Below, in pieces: positions 34,109 to 42,842 of a stretch of DNA of 64,000 nt. Source of the DNA: Panonychus citri (lineage: Eukaryota > Arthropoda > Arachnida > Trombidiformes > Tetranychidae); contig NW_026515543.1 in assembly GCF_014898815.1 (NCBI RefSeq), forward strand, positions 4,278,001 to 4,342,000, written 5' to 3'. The notes beneath the pieces are model-generated. The model had not been told where the DNA came from and searched no databases. It was given only the letters and a program-made list of their open reading frames with translations. How positions within the stretch are numbered: position 1 is the stretch's first letter; the number at the start of each line of letters is the position of its first letter. A program made the position numbers and the translations under genes.

Positions 34109-34621
34109 TTAGAAACCAAGTTTTGGTTTTACAAATTGTTCCATATCCTGGATAAGATTGAGAGAACATTTGATTGAATCTTCCATCCTGAATCCATGTA
34201 GAACACATGGTTTTCTTCCCTTTTTGATTTTAGCAAATGTTGCTCCATACTTATCATTAATATTAATAAATGGAATATTAAATCTCTTCAACATAAATTC
34301 CGACTCACGTGATCGGCAAGCTACCAGGAATTTCGTTTCAGTACGATTGCTTTCGTACATACCCTTCACCAACTCTTTAACTTCACATAACATGGACCCT
34401 TCACTTTCAGCTCTAAGTCCATGATGATTCTCCGTGAGGTACCTCATTTGACTTTTTTCACTTCCCGATGGTTGACATCCGCACTTCTTGGCCACTCTCG
34501 TATGCCACAGAAAGTTGTCCCCAGACATGGCTACTTCTATCGGATGATAGGTCTCGTTGATGTAGAAGCCTTGAGTATCGAAATAACAACAGATGAATTC
34601 CATATAGATAGTTGAACACAT
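34109..34621 (-). CDS. Unknown Polinton accessory protein
   Basis: 170 aa beginning MCSTIYMEFICCYFDTQGFY, followed by HPIEVAM, an ENHHGLRAESEG stretch and TETKFLVACRSRESEFMLKR. The DTQGFY...EVAM opening recalls RNase H-fold/DEDD-like proteins seen in insect transposon-associated sequences, but I do not see a full catalytic set, so this is a weak suggestion. A TATATAAA box lies 70-75 bp upstream. Located between the ATPase and the paralogous pair. Confidence 0.6.
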   Translation of the reverse strand: MCSTIYMEFICCYFDTQGFYINETYHPIEVAMSGDNFLWHTRVAKKCGCQPSGSEKSQMRYLTENHHGLRAESEGSMLCEVKELVKGMYESNRTETKFLVACRSRESEFMLKRFNIPFININDKYGATFAKIKKGRKPCVLHGFRMEDSIKCSLNLIQDMEQFVKPKLGF

Positions 34622-34688
34622 TTTATAGATTGATGTTGACTCGTTGAAGGATGATTTGAAACTGATTGAAAATCCAAATTAATCTGCG

Positions 34689-34696
34689 TTTATATA
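34689..34696 (-). promoter_or_regulatory. Candidate TATA box for the 34.1-34.6 kb gene
   Basis: On the minus strand GTATATAAACGC; TATATAAA lies about 70 bp upstream of the ATG at 34,621 in an otherwise non-coding 160-bp spacer. Confidence 0.4.
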
Positions 34697-34784
34697 CAAA
34701 AATTGAACCAAAGAATCGAAAAGAATCGGATCATCGTACATGAATCGATCTAATGAATCGATATCGATCTTCCGGGGTTTAGCT

Positions 34785-35288
34785 TCATCCGGTTTTACTA
34801 AACCAAGGTAAAACAGGAAGGATGTTCGAGATGGGTGTACTGGAAGTGATATGATTCCATTTCCGGTTAATCATTTCATCTTTTGAAATTTGAGTTGTCA
34901 AGAAACATAAATCCATTAATGTTTCAATTGGTAATGACGATGATGAAATCAACCATTGTATAGCTTCTTTAAATGGTTTGAGAGATTTCCAAAATTCAAC
35001 AGGGGTTTCACACCCAGGTTTGTCTTCCTTTTGTACGAAAAATGATTTATCACTCTTCTTTTCTGCAGTCACTTTATAGAAACAGACAGATTTTTGTACT
35101 TTATCGAATGATTCAGCAAAAGCCATACAGAAATTTATCTCTGAATTTGACAGAGATACACCATACTTAGTATATTTGAAATTTTCCAAGGCACGGACAT
35201 CTAGTCTCTTAACATTATCGGTAAACATTAAACGACAGATGAGATCAGGTTCTGAGACAACTACCCACGATTTAATTTCACTTGACAT
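34785..35288 (-). CDS. Unknown Polinton protein, paralogue of its upstream neighbour
   Basis: 167 aa. It aligns with the product of 35,330-35,914 over most of its length: FCMAFAESFDKVQKSVCFY against FCIEYAEDFEKRPSYVRF, FWKSLKPFKEAIQWL against FWTDQRPFCDALLHL, and LMDLCFLTTQISKDEMINRKW against LLDIHILTKKMSKEDIKERKW. It is alpha-helical by composition, without signal peptide or membrane segment. Family unknown to me. The pair arose by tandem duplication within the element or its ancestors and has diverged strongly. Confidence 0.65.
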   Translation of the reverse strand: MSSEIKSWVVVSEPDLICRLMFTDNVKRLDVRALENFKYTKYGVSLSNSEINFCMAFAESFDKVQKSVCFYKVTAEKKSDKSFFVQKEDKPGCETPVEFWKSLKPFKEAIQWLISSSSLPIETLMDLCFLTTQISKDEMINRKWNHITSSTPISNILPVLPWFSKTG

Positions 35289-35329
35289 CTTAACTCTTCA
35301 AAATTTAAACTTTAAATGACGAGAATCGT

Positions 35330-35914
35330 TTATTGATGTCTGTTTAAATACAAAAGCTCAACATACGAATTGAATAGCTCCCTATTCTTTTCGGCAAATT
35401 TATCCAGAGCAGTATAATCCACCTTCCGGTTTTGTGGTTTCTTCAGTAATCGTAGTCCTTTTAGTAAACCACTAAGCACATTAATACCACTTATTTCCGT
35501 TTCCGGCCACTTCCTCTCTTTAATATCTTCTTTAGACATCTTTTTAGTTAAAATATGTATATCCAGTAACTGTTCAACCGGAAACACATCATTATACATT
35601 AAATGTAACAACGCATCACAAAATGGTCTTTGATCGGTCCAAAAATCACGAGGGGTAGTAACATTTTCCAAACATCCTTTTGAAACACTGAATGATGAAA
35701 CACTTTCCTTTTTAACAATAATGTCATCAAATCTCACATATGATGGTCTCTTCTCGAAATCCTCGGCATATTCAATACAGAACTTATACTCAGAACCCGT
35801 TAATCTTACCGGACGGTTCAAAAGTCTAGGTTCTCTATCACTTTCAATAGCAATCTTTCGTTCATAAAGGCGACAAACCCTTACAGATAACTCTTCACAG
35901 GTAATGACTGACAT
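35330..35914 (-). CDS. Unknown Polinton protein, second member of a tandem pair
   Basis: 194 aa, paralogous to the gene at 34,785-35,288 (shared EFKFCxxxAExF-like, FW...PF..A and DxxxLTxxxSKxxxxxRKW positions). It has a slightly longer C-terminal tail ending VELLYLNRHQ. A good TATA box (TATAAAAGG) lies about 40 bp upstream of its ATG, suggesting a short 5' UTR. Retention of two diverged copies with open frames suggests selection on both. Function unknown; an accessory role in host interaction is only a guess. Confidence 0.65.
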   Translation of the reverse strand: MSVITCEELSVRVCRLYERKIAIESDREPRLLNRPVRLTGSEYKFCIEYAEDFEKRPSYVRFDDIIVKKESVSSFSVSKGCLENVTTPRDFWTDQRPFCDALLHLMYNDVFPVEQLLDIHILTKKMSKEDIKERKWPETEISGINVLSGLLKGLRLLKKPQNRKVDYTALDKFAEKNRELFNSYVELLYLNRHQ

Positions 35915-35951
35915 TTTTGATTCAAATGATACAAACTCTCATTTTCATTGT

Positions 35952-35960
35952 CCTTTTATA
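35952..35960 (-). promoter_or_regulatory. TATA box of the paralogous-pair gene
   Basis: TATAAAAGG on the minus strand, about 40 bp before the ATG at 35,914 and only a few bases after the end of the TBP-like frame. Confidence 0.5.
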
Positions 35961-35964
35961 CTTG

Positions 35965-36451
35965 TCATGCATGAGTTAACGTCCGGTTTGTAAACTCTCT
36001 TAATGTTGACTCAATTTGTTCTTGGTCTTTAGCACCAGTTATAATCAACGATCCAGTCGTATAATAAATTAAAGTTACCTTATTTATCTTTATATAAACT
36101 GCAGGATAGATTTCGGTTCATAAGTTGTATCCGCATAAGTATCAATCATCATTTTCGTATTAAATGAATAATTAATGAAACTGTGGGCAGTTATATTAAC
36201 AACCCTGAAATGATACCGTTCTTCCGGATATACTTCTTGTAAGACAGCTCCGCTGTTGATACATCAGTAAAACCCGTTGCTGTTACTTTACCAGATGCAA
36301 AAACCAAGAAAACTCCTTCTTTCCTACGTATAACTTCAGCATTAAACCTCTTCCGTCTATTAGTATTGTCCACATTTATAACAACCGGATCTATATTCCA
36401 TAATGAAACAATATTCACAATCTCATACTTAGGCAAGGGTAACATTTCCAT
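35965..36451 (-). CDS. TATA-binding-protein-like protein, two repeats, frame broken twice
   Basis: The first frame (36,191-36,451, 86 aa) reads as one TBP core repeat: YEIVNIVSLWNI at the first strand, then RRKRFNAEVIRR, GVFLVFASGKVTATG (the SGKx.xTG signature) and a helix TAELSYKKYI. Downstream, in two further frames separated by one-base slips near 36,208-36,210 and 36,111-36,113, comes a second repeat: VVNITAHS, TYEP, VTLIYYTTGSLIITGAK and a closing helix to a stop at 35,965. The total is about 160 residues, close to the ~180-aa TBP core, with the SGK of repeat 2 reading TGS. TBP binds the minor groove of TATA boxes and nucleates transcription. I know of TBP homologues in some giant DNA viruses but not as a standard Polinton gene. 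The slips mean the copy is inactive or the assembly is imperfect here. Confidence 0.65.
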
Positions 36452-36670
36452 ACTTTAGATTATCCAAATAAAACACCCGAAACAGTAAAAGAACTAAGAC
36501 AACCACAATAATCACCAACGTAAGCAAAAGAACCATCATAACTGTCTTTCTAACCTTTCGTCACTTCCTTTTTATTCAAAAACCCGTTGAAAATACAGTT
36601 TAATTCTTTCTACCGGAACTTCCGGTTAATAGGTATCTTTATTATGTGGCTAGTTACTACCACCTAAATA

Positions 36671-36836
36671 GGGTTAAAATTGTTACCACCGGAAGTGGGT
36701 GATGCACCCGGAAAGTACTTCCACCCACTGGCAGAAGTTCCCACCGGAAGTACTGGTTGCAACCACTTTGGTCAGTTTCTCCCACTTCCGGGAGAAAATC
36801 CAGTTTCCGGGTGCATCATCCGATTTCTTTACTACT
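36671..36836 (-). repeat. Right terminal inverted repeat of the Polinton
   Basis: Reverse complement of 21,640-21,805, 166 bp, with no difference that I can see. It is followed by the TTTGGT duplication. Confidence 0.95.
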
Positions 36837-36842
36837 TTTGGT
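36837..36842. other. Right target-site duplication of the Polinton (TTTGGT)
   Basis: Same six bases as at 21,634-21,639. The host sequence resumes with TAACTGG, 20 bp before the SDR gene's stop codon (on the other strand). Confidence 0.95.
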
Positions 36843-36863
36843 TAACTGGTTAATAACTCTCCA

Positions 36864-38134
36864 CTAATGTCCATATCTGAATTTTGATAATTTTGCTTCG
36901 TTGACAAAAATTGGAAACAAATATCTAAATGCTGAAGGTAAAAATTGAGCTCCATAGACAAGCCACAAGTAGGGTGATCTTGATGTCCAAGCTTCTGTCA
37001 CGTCATTTGCTGTGGCGATGGCGAAAAGTTTGGCCTGTCGGTCGCACGGGATTCGAGTATCAACCTCACTAAACTCTTTACCATAAACTTCACCAGGTTT
37101 TCCAGTGAAAGACTTGGTCAAAATGGCGGAAGCAGTAGGTCCAGGGCAGATAACGGTAACTTTGATTCCTTTAGATTTCACTTCATTCCTTAGGCAATCA
37201 TAATATCCCTTTAATATTGATCCAAAAGGAATAAAAAACAAATAAAGTTAATTGTTTGATCCAAATAATTAAATAGACTTACAAGAAGAGCATATTTAGA
37301 TGCAGTATAAGAGGCTGAGAATGGTACCCCAAATTTACCAGCGATACTTGAAGTGACCACAATATGACCAGGATGTGACTCGGTTAACCAGCCACTGACC
37401 AGTAGACGAGATAAATTGACCCCAGAGAAAACGTTTATCTCAAACAAGTCCCGATGAACTTGAATTTCGATCTCTTCAAATCGAGCTCGTTGACTTCGTC
37501 CAGCATTACAGAAAAATATATCGATCTAAATTGAAAGAAATTAAAGTGAAAAACAATTGAGCAAACAACTAGAACATTAGAATTTTTAATCAACAACAAT
37601 TAAGAAAAGAACTGACTTGTTTAAAGTAACCGATTATCTTTTTATAAGCTTCTTCGTGTTTAATTGTTTCCGTTAAATTGAATGGGACCAGAATGATGTC
37701 CTTTTCTTGTAACCCTAATTAAGCAACAAAATTAATGATATTGTAACAATCGAGCAGATCAACTAATCATTAACTTACCGTGATGATTGATAATTTTACG
37801 TTTAACTTTTTCCAATCCTTGATTGTTCAAATCAGACAAAGCTAATTTACATTTGTGACTCGCCATTTCGTAGGCCAAGGCTTCACCAATGCCCGAAGCC
37901 GCTCGGTGATCCAAACCCGTTTACCCTTCAATGCATCACCTAGTTAATTGTTAACAGTTTATTACAATCAATCAATCAGTTACAATTAACTTTCTCTATT
38001 AACTTACCTGGGTTTTTGCCATATTTTTCAACGAGAGCCATGAAAAAGTCACAATCCATTTTACTGAAAACATTTTGATTGAGCCAATAAAAAGCAGCAA
38101 TTAACAGACCGATTGAAATTAAAAGGAAAATCAT
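36864..38134 (-). CDS. Short-chain dehydrogenase/reductase, DHRS7-like
   Basis: Five exons: 38008..38134, 37779..37939, 37617..37714, 37283..37525, 36864..37208. An N-terminal membrane anchor (FLLISIGLLIAAFYWL) is followed by the Rossmann fold. The coenzyme motif region (VWIT, then ASGIGEALAYEMA) is in exon 2. CNAG (CNAGRSQRA) and the catalytic Ser (VVTSSIAG) and YTASK (Tyr-x-x-x-Lys) are in exon 4. ICPGPTAS opens the C-terminal part in exon 5. DHRS7-type enzymes are ER-membrane NADP(H)-dependent reductases of steroids and retinoids. Odd: in exon 2 the frame slips by one base exactly in the glycine motif (ACCGAGCGG, near 37,904), where a G seems to be missing; all other phases agree. The Polinton inserted about 20 bp beyond the stop codon, so its own 3' UTR is probably altered. 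Confidence 0.88.
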
Positions 38135-39283
38135 ATTGATTTAATTGTTTCAATTCACTTTTCAAACGATTTAAATGTAGATTGATCAAGATTGTTATTC
38201 TAATTACTTCGGTTAGATTAAATTGTAAGCATGTTACTGTTTCCGTTTAGAATCGGATTAAAGATGGAGATGATTCAATGATGACGATCGGAGAGAAAGA
38301 GAGAAAGGAAGAAAGTGAGAGAGAGGAAGATAAATTGAAACAAATTGAGAAAAGTTGCTGATTAGATTGGTCAAGATTGATATTCTAATTACTTCGTACT
38401 GAATAATTGACTATTCATTTGAATTCATAAGAAATTTTCACGTTAAACTTAACCTTTACTCAAAGAGTAACTCAGAATTATTGATCATTTTATACTTGAC
38501 ACTTTACAAGTAAATCTTTTGTTAACATAGTAACTGATAAAATACAAGTGGTTTGATTGTTTTTTTGTAAAAAAGAACACAATTAACTAATTAGATTATC
38601 TAAGAGAAGGTAATTAACCAACACGACATGTCCGTCGAGTATTGTCTTCTTAATTAGATCATTTTAGTGAGTGAGTGAGGAAAATCTTCGGCTTGCCGGC
38701 TTGAGTCGCTAAAGTGAGTTACACTTGTCGATTTCTGCAATTGAGCCAGTCGGTACAACATTGGCTAACTTCGAGTCTGAAATTTATTTTCTCAATCTGA
38801 TTACATAAACAATTAGTGTTCCAGCAAAACTGGTCCAAAGAGTAAACTTTGTGGTAAGACTCAAGAAGATCTGTCCGGCAGCTCGATATTTTCAATTTTC
38901 GCTGATTTTTCTTTCGGCTTAAGGTTCGGTTTGATTGTCTCAGGCCCTCCGAGCTTTTCTTTGGTCATGGTGACCCTTATTAGCGAAGACCTAACCTAAT
39001 TTAAACAAACACAATTAACTGAACAATTAAGTCCATTTCATATGTAGCTCGAACTTTAAGTTAAAATATCGAGCAGACGAACAGATCTTCTTGAGTCTTA
39101 CCGATCGTCAATTAGATGATCTAAAAGTGGGTCCATCTCGCGGCGCTCAAAGTAAATTTTTATTCTGTGTTTTTCTCATGTGTTTGTGACTCTTTTGCCT
39201 CATTTGTTGTTGTTGATGAATTAAAAAATTGTGTTGATTTATCTCTCAATTGTTTTAAAATATACTCCATTGTTTAAAACAAA
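38135..39283. other. Intergenic region between SDR and MRPL24
   Basis: Holds two related short stretches near 38,180 and 38,370 (GATTGGTCAAGATTGATATTC-like) and a foldback structure at 38,853-39,102. No gene recognised. The MRPL24 promoter must lie at its right end. Confidence 0.45.
38853..39102. repeat. Foldback inverted repeat, arms about 40 bp
   Basis: GGTAAGACTCAAGAAGATCT (38,853 on) is inverted at 39,083-39,102, and GCTCGATATTTT (38,881-38,892) is inverted at 39,063-39,074, with a 6-base mismatched stretch between the two matching blocks. The loop is about 170 bp and less AT-rich than its surroundings. It could be a MITE-like relic. Confidence 0.7.
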
Positions 39284-40045
39284 ATGAGATTAAGTACCAT
39301 TCTTATGTGTGTTAGTAAACTACCTAAAAGTTTTTCTAATTTCCCAGATAAATATGTGAAAAAACATACTGAATTTGTTGAATGGAAAACACCTTCAAGA
39401 GCTAATTATAACCCAACCACAATTAGATATCGAAAAAGAAGTAAAATTTATTATGACCGTTATCGTCCATGGACTCAAGCGTTTAGATCTTTAAATGAAC
39501 CTAACAACCATCATCCTAGAATTTGGGTTGAGCCAATTGAAAGATTTTACATGTTCATTGGTGATAGAGTTGAAATTCTCCGTGGAAAAGATAAAGGTAA
39601 ACAAGGAGTAGTTAAATATGTGGTCCAGGAAAGAAATTGGGTATTTGTCGAAGGTCTTAACGTTACCCGGTCAATTCGTAGCTTGGGTACTTATTCCGAT
39701 AATTTGGTGACCCTAGTTGAACAACCGCTTCTGGTACCTCGAGATGTTGCCCTTGTTGATCCTTCCGACAAACAACCAACAGCAGTTAAATGGAAATACA
39801 ATGAGGCCGGTGAACTTGTCAGAGTATCTGAAAGAACGGGTTACATAATATTAATACCATTAGAATCATTTAAAACATACGATTACCTAACACCCGATCA
39901 ATACAAGGACTCACCAAAAGATACAAGTCGAGATGATGCAATCAAAGTAACTTTCGAACCAGTTTTAAAAACCTTCGAAATGGACATTGCAGACCAACAT
40001 GGAATCAAAGAAGATCGAATTCCCTACAAAACATATTGGTTCTAA
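39284..40045 (+). CDS. MRPL24: Mitochondrial large-subunit ribosomal protein uL24m
   Basis: Single exon, 253 aa. The basic N-terminal part fits a mitochondrial targeting sequence. The KOW motif (FIGDRVEILRGKDKGKQGVVKYV) lies at about residues 91-113, followed by VEGLNVTRSIRS and PLLVPRDVALVDPSD, typical of animal MRPL24, and a long animal-specific C-terminus ending KTYWF. uL24m binds 16S mt-rRNA early in assembly of the mitoribosome large subunit. The length is near the usual 215-250 aa. The ATG at 39,284 in CAAAATG context is the natural start. The gene is plus-strand, about 500 bp upstream of DNAJC5. Confidence 0.93.
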   Translation: MRLSTILMCVSKLPKSFSNFPDKYVKKHTEFVEWKTPSRANYNPTTIRYRKRSKIYYDRYRPWTQAFRSLNEPNNHHPRIWVEPIERFYMFIGDRVEILRGKDKGKQGVVKYVVQERNWVFVEGLNVTRSIRSLGTYSDNLVTLVEQPLLVPRDVALVDPSDKQPTAVKWKYNEAGELVRVSERTGYIILIPLESFKTYDYLTPDQYKDSPKDTSRDDAIKVTFEPVLKTFEMDIADQHGIKEDRIPYKTYWF

Positions 40046-40472
40046 TCCAATTAAACTTCTATATTAATCTACTAAACAATAATCTAAATAGTCAAATGTA
40101 ATTTAGTCTAAATGACCCCCAAGGAAATACCGATAATGACAAAAAGAGAGCAAAAAAAAATTGATCCAAATCGGTGGGTCCAAATTCATCTTTTCTTAAA
40201 TAAATTAACCATCTTTACCTACAACACTTACAAATTGTTCCATCATGTTTATCTTTTCCATGTAAAAGAGATGAGAAAAAGGTAGAGATGGTGAGAGAGA
40301 AAATGAAATTGATATGGAATAAAAAAGAAAGAGAAGATAGAAAGAGAATAGAAAAGGAAGAAAAGGAAGAAAAGAGAGAAAAGAAAGAGAAAGAATCAGT
40401 GAGCAACTCGGTGGAACACATTTGCTTGTTACTCTCCTCTCGGTCTACATTAGATTGTTTATCTAACGCTAA

Positions 40473-41248
40473 TTAAATTGTTTCCAATTGTAATCAGTTA
40501 ATCTGGTCCATATTAGAATCTTAGTTAATTGTTTCCTATCAGAATGAACGATCTATCACAAAGGCGTCTCTCGTAAGTAATTAAATCAACCTCACAATCA
40601 ATTAATTGTGTCCCTTTCTTTTCCCAACCCTACCAAGCATCTTAACCTTTCAAGTCTCTTTCTCTTTTTTTCTTTCTTGTCTTTTTCATTTTCTCTATTC
40701 TTTTTTTTAATTGTCCAATGGTTACATTGACTAATTAACTGATAATATTCTTCTCTATATTCTATTATGTATCCGGATTAAAGGACTGCTGGAGATTCTC
40801 TTTATATTGTGTTAGGTGTGCCTAAAACCGCAACACCAGAAGAAATCAAAAAAGCTTATAGAAAGGTTAGTTTGTTTTTTTTTCTCTTTTCTATTTTGTA
40901 TTTTCTGTCCAAGAGAATTTAAGTCGATCAATAATTTGTAATTACCTATAATTAAACGAAATTGTTTCTGTTTTTATTTCGAAACCCGTCTGGTGACTAT
41001 CTTGTCTCGGATTAATACCCACTCATTTTCTTCCTCCATTGGATCTCGTTTTGGTGACATCGATGACAATTATTCTTGCAAATGAATATTCCTCTCTCTC
41101 TCTCTCTCTTTTCTCTGTCTGTTTGTCTCTCCCCTTCTCCCCTTCTCCATTTCATTTCTGATTTTATTCATCAACCTGATGATTGGTATATATTGTTTCA
41201 TTCAATTGACTGCCCTTGGATTTCACATTTTCCCTGAAATATTGATAG
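40473..41248 (+). repeat. Source copy of the inverted duplication (DNAJC5 5' region)
   Basis: Matches the reverse complement of about 19,728-20,455, covering the 5' flank, exons 1-2, intron 1 and intron 2 up to its acceptor. The outer ~630 bp are nearly identical and the last ~110-140 bp are diverged. Confidence 0.9.
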
Positions 41249-42842
41249 TTGGCATTAAAATATCATCCAGATAAAAATCCTGAGAATCCAGAAGCAGCCG
41301 AAAAATTTAAAGATATCAACCATGCTCATCGAGTTTTAAGTGATCTAACTAAAAGAAATATTTATGATAATTATGGTTCTCTTGGACTCTACGTGGCCCA
41401 ACAAGTCGGTGAAGAATATGTTCACACCTATTACATGCTATCATCCGGATGGTGTAAAGCTTTAATCGCTGTCACCAGTATTTTGACGTGCTGTTGCTGT
41501 TGCTGTTGTTGCTTCTGTTGCTTCAACTTTTGTTGTGGAAAGTATGTATCGTCCACTCCCCTCTTCCCTCCTCTACTGACCACCCTGTCCACTTGTTCCT
41601 CTTTCTATTTATTCCTCTCTCTCTCTCCCACCACCGAGGTCTTTTCAAACCTTTTCATACATTACATGAATTAAATGTATATGTATATTTATCATATTGG
41701 CCAAAAGGATCGATACTAACAAGATTTTCTCTTTGTTTCTTTCATTGTTTTTTCTTTCTATTTCTCTTTCTCTCTTTACCACCCCACCCCACCCCACCTT
41801 ATCTCCTTTCAAATAAACAATTATCTTCCATAGATATAAACCAAAACCACCCCCAGAAGATGCTGGCGACTATTCCAATCTTAAGGTAATTATGTTGCTT
41901 GTTAATTGTGCATTTGCCAATATAGACTTTCAAACGAAGCATTTGTAACATGATAAGGTTGATTGTTTATCATTCGAAAAACAATAATCACAATTAGAGA
42001 CGGGATATCACATTCCTACTTATCTAATTAACTTTTTCTAATCATTTATTACTCTTTCTCTTTTCTCTTTTCAATTGGTTACTTCTATTCTTTTTATTTC
42101 CATCACTTTTGGCATGGCTTTGATTGTTATGCTTTATTCTGATTGCATGGTCGTTTATACCCTAATTGCTGAATTAAACCAAACCCATTATTGCCTCGCA
42201 TGTTACTGCCGAAATCAACAATTACTATTTCTTTAATTAACCTTGATTTTTTAATTTCATCCTTTTCCGTTTTTTAATTTTTTTTTTGGTCTGATTTGTG
42301 CCCTAATTAAATCAGGGAGATCAAGATGAACACACAAAGAGAGTAAGTTGACCATCTTAGTAATTCAACATTTGATTGTTTGATTAAAATTTAATTTTAT
42401 CCAACATTCAGGGTTGAATTTACTATACATCTCATGAGAATCAAACAATCATGCTGATGAAAAAATATTCATCTTCCATCTTCAATATTGATAAATAATT
42501 TAGTTTCCATTACAAACTGAAACAAAAATATTGAGAAATAACGGAAGTTTAATTGCTGAATGATTTTCACTGTAAATTGTTGCTCGTAAATTCATTTACT
42601 GATTATATTTTTTACTCTCTATCTTCATCTAGGAGGAATTTGAAAGTGATAACGAAGCTGGTAAACCAGTGATCAACAAACAACCACGAACTGGAGCTGG
42701 TTCATCAACTGGACAGTCATGGGATCCATCATCTGACCCATGGGATACTAGCAATCAAACACCCATAGCAATGCCTCCCCCTGCAAATGAAAGGACAGGA
42801 TTGAACACAGGCTATTCGAGTCAGTATCAATCGTGGGACTAA
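40544..42842 (+). CDS. DNAJC5: Cysteine string protein (DNAJC5)
   Basis: Six exons (40544..40572, 40784..40865, 41249..41541, 41834..41885, 42316..42342, 42633..42842) join in consistent phases to 230 aa. The J domain occupies about residues 13-85 with the HPD motif in YHPDKN and ends KRNIYDNYGSLGLYVAQQ. Then come the linker, the cysteine string (LTCCCCCCCCFCCFNFCCGK) that is palmitoylated to hold the protein on synaptic and secretory vesicles, and a variable acidic/Pro-rich tail. With Hsc70 it chaperones SNAP-25 and other exocytosis factors. The small exon 5 (9 codons, GDQDEHTKR) looks optional and may be alternatively spliced. A copy of its promoter and first two exons is found inverted at 20 kb, and part of its downstream region at 54 kb. 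Confidence 0.97.

Larger units (their letters stand above)
21640..36836. mobile_element. Complete Polinton/Maverick DNA transposon (endogenous virus-like element)
   Basis: A 15,197-bp element bounded by 166-bp terminal inverted repeats starting AGTAGTAAAG and by 6-bp target duplications. It encodes the diagnostic Polinton set: protein-primed DNA polymerase B, DDE integrase with a chromodomain, FtsK/HerA-like packaging ATPase, adenain-like cysteine protease, double-jelly-roll major capsid protein and penton-like minor capsid protein, plus small conserved proteins and a right-end accessory block. The left arm is transcribed rightward (small ORF, polymerase) and the structural block leftward, the two meeting at 28,369-28,389. 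The interior largely lacks the TTAATTGTT-type words so common in the host. The two terminal repeats appear identical, so the insertion is young. It landed just 3' of the SDR gene's stop codon. Confidence 0.97.
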
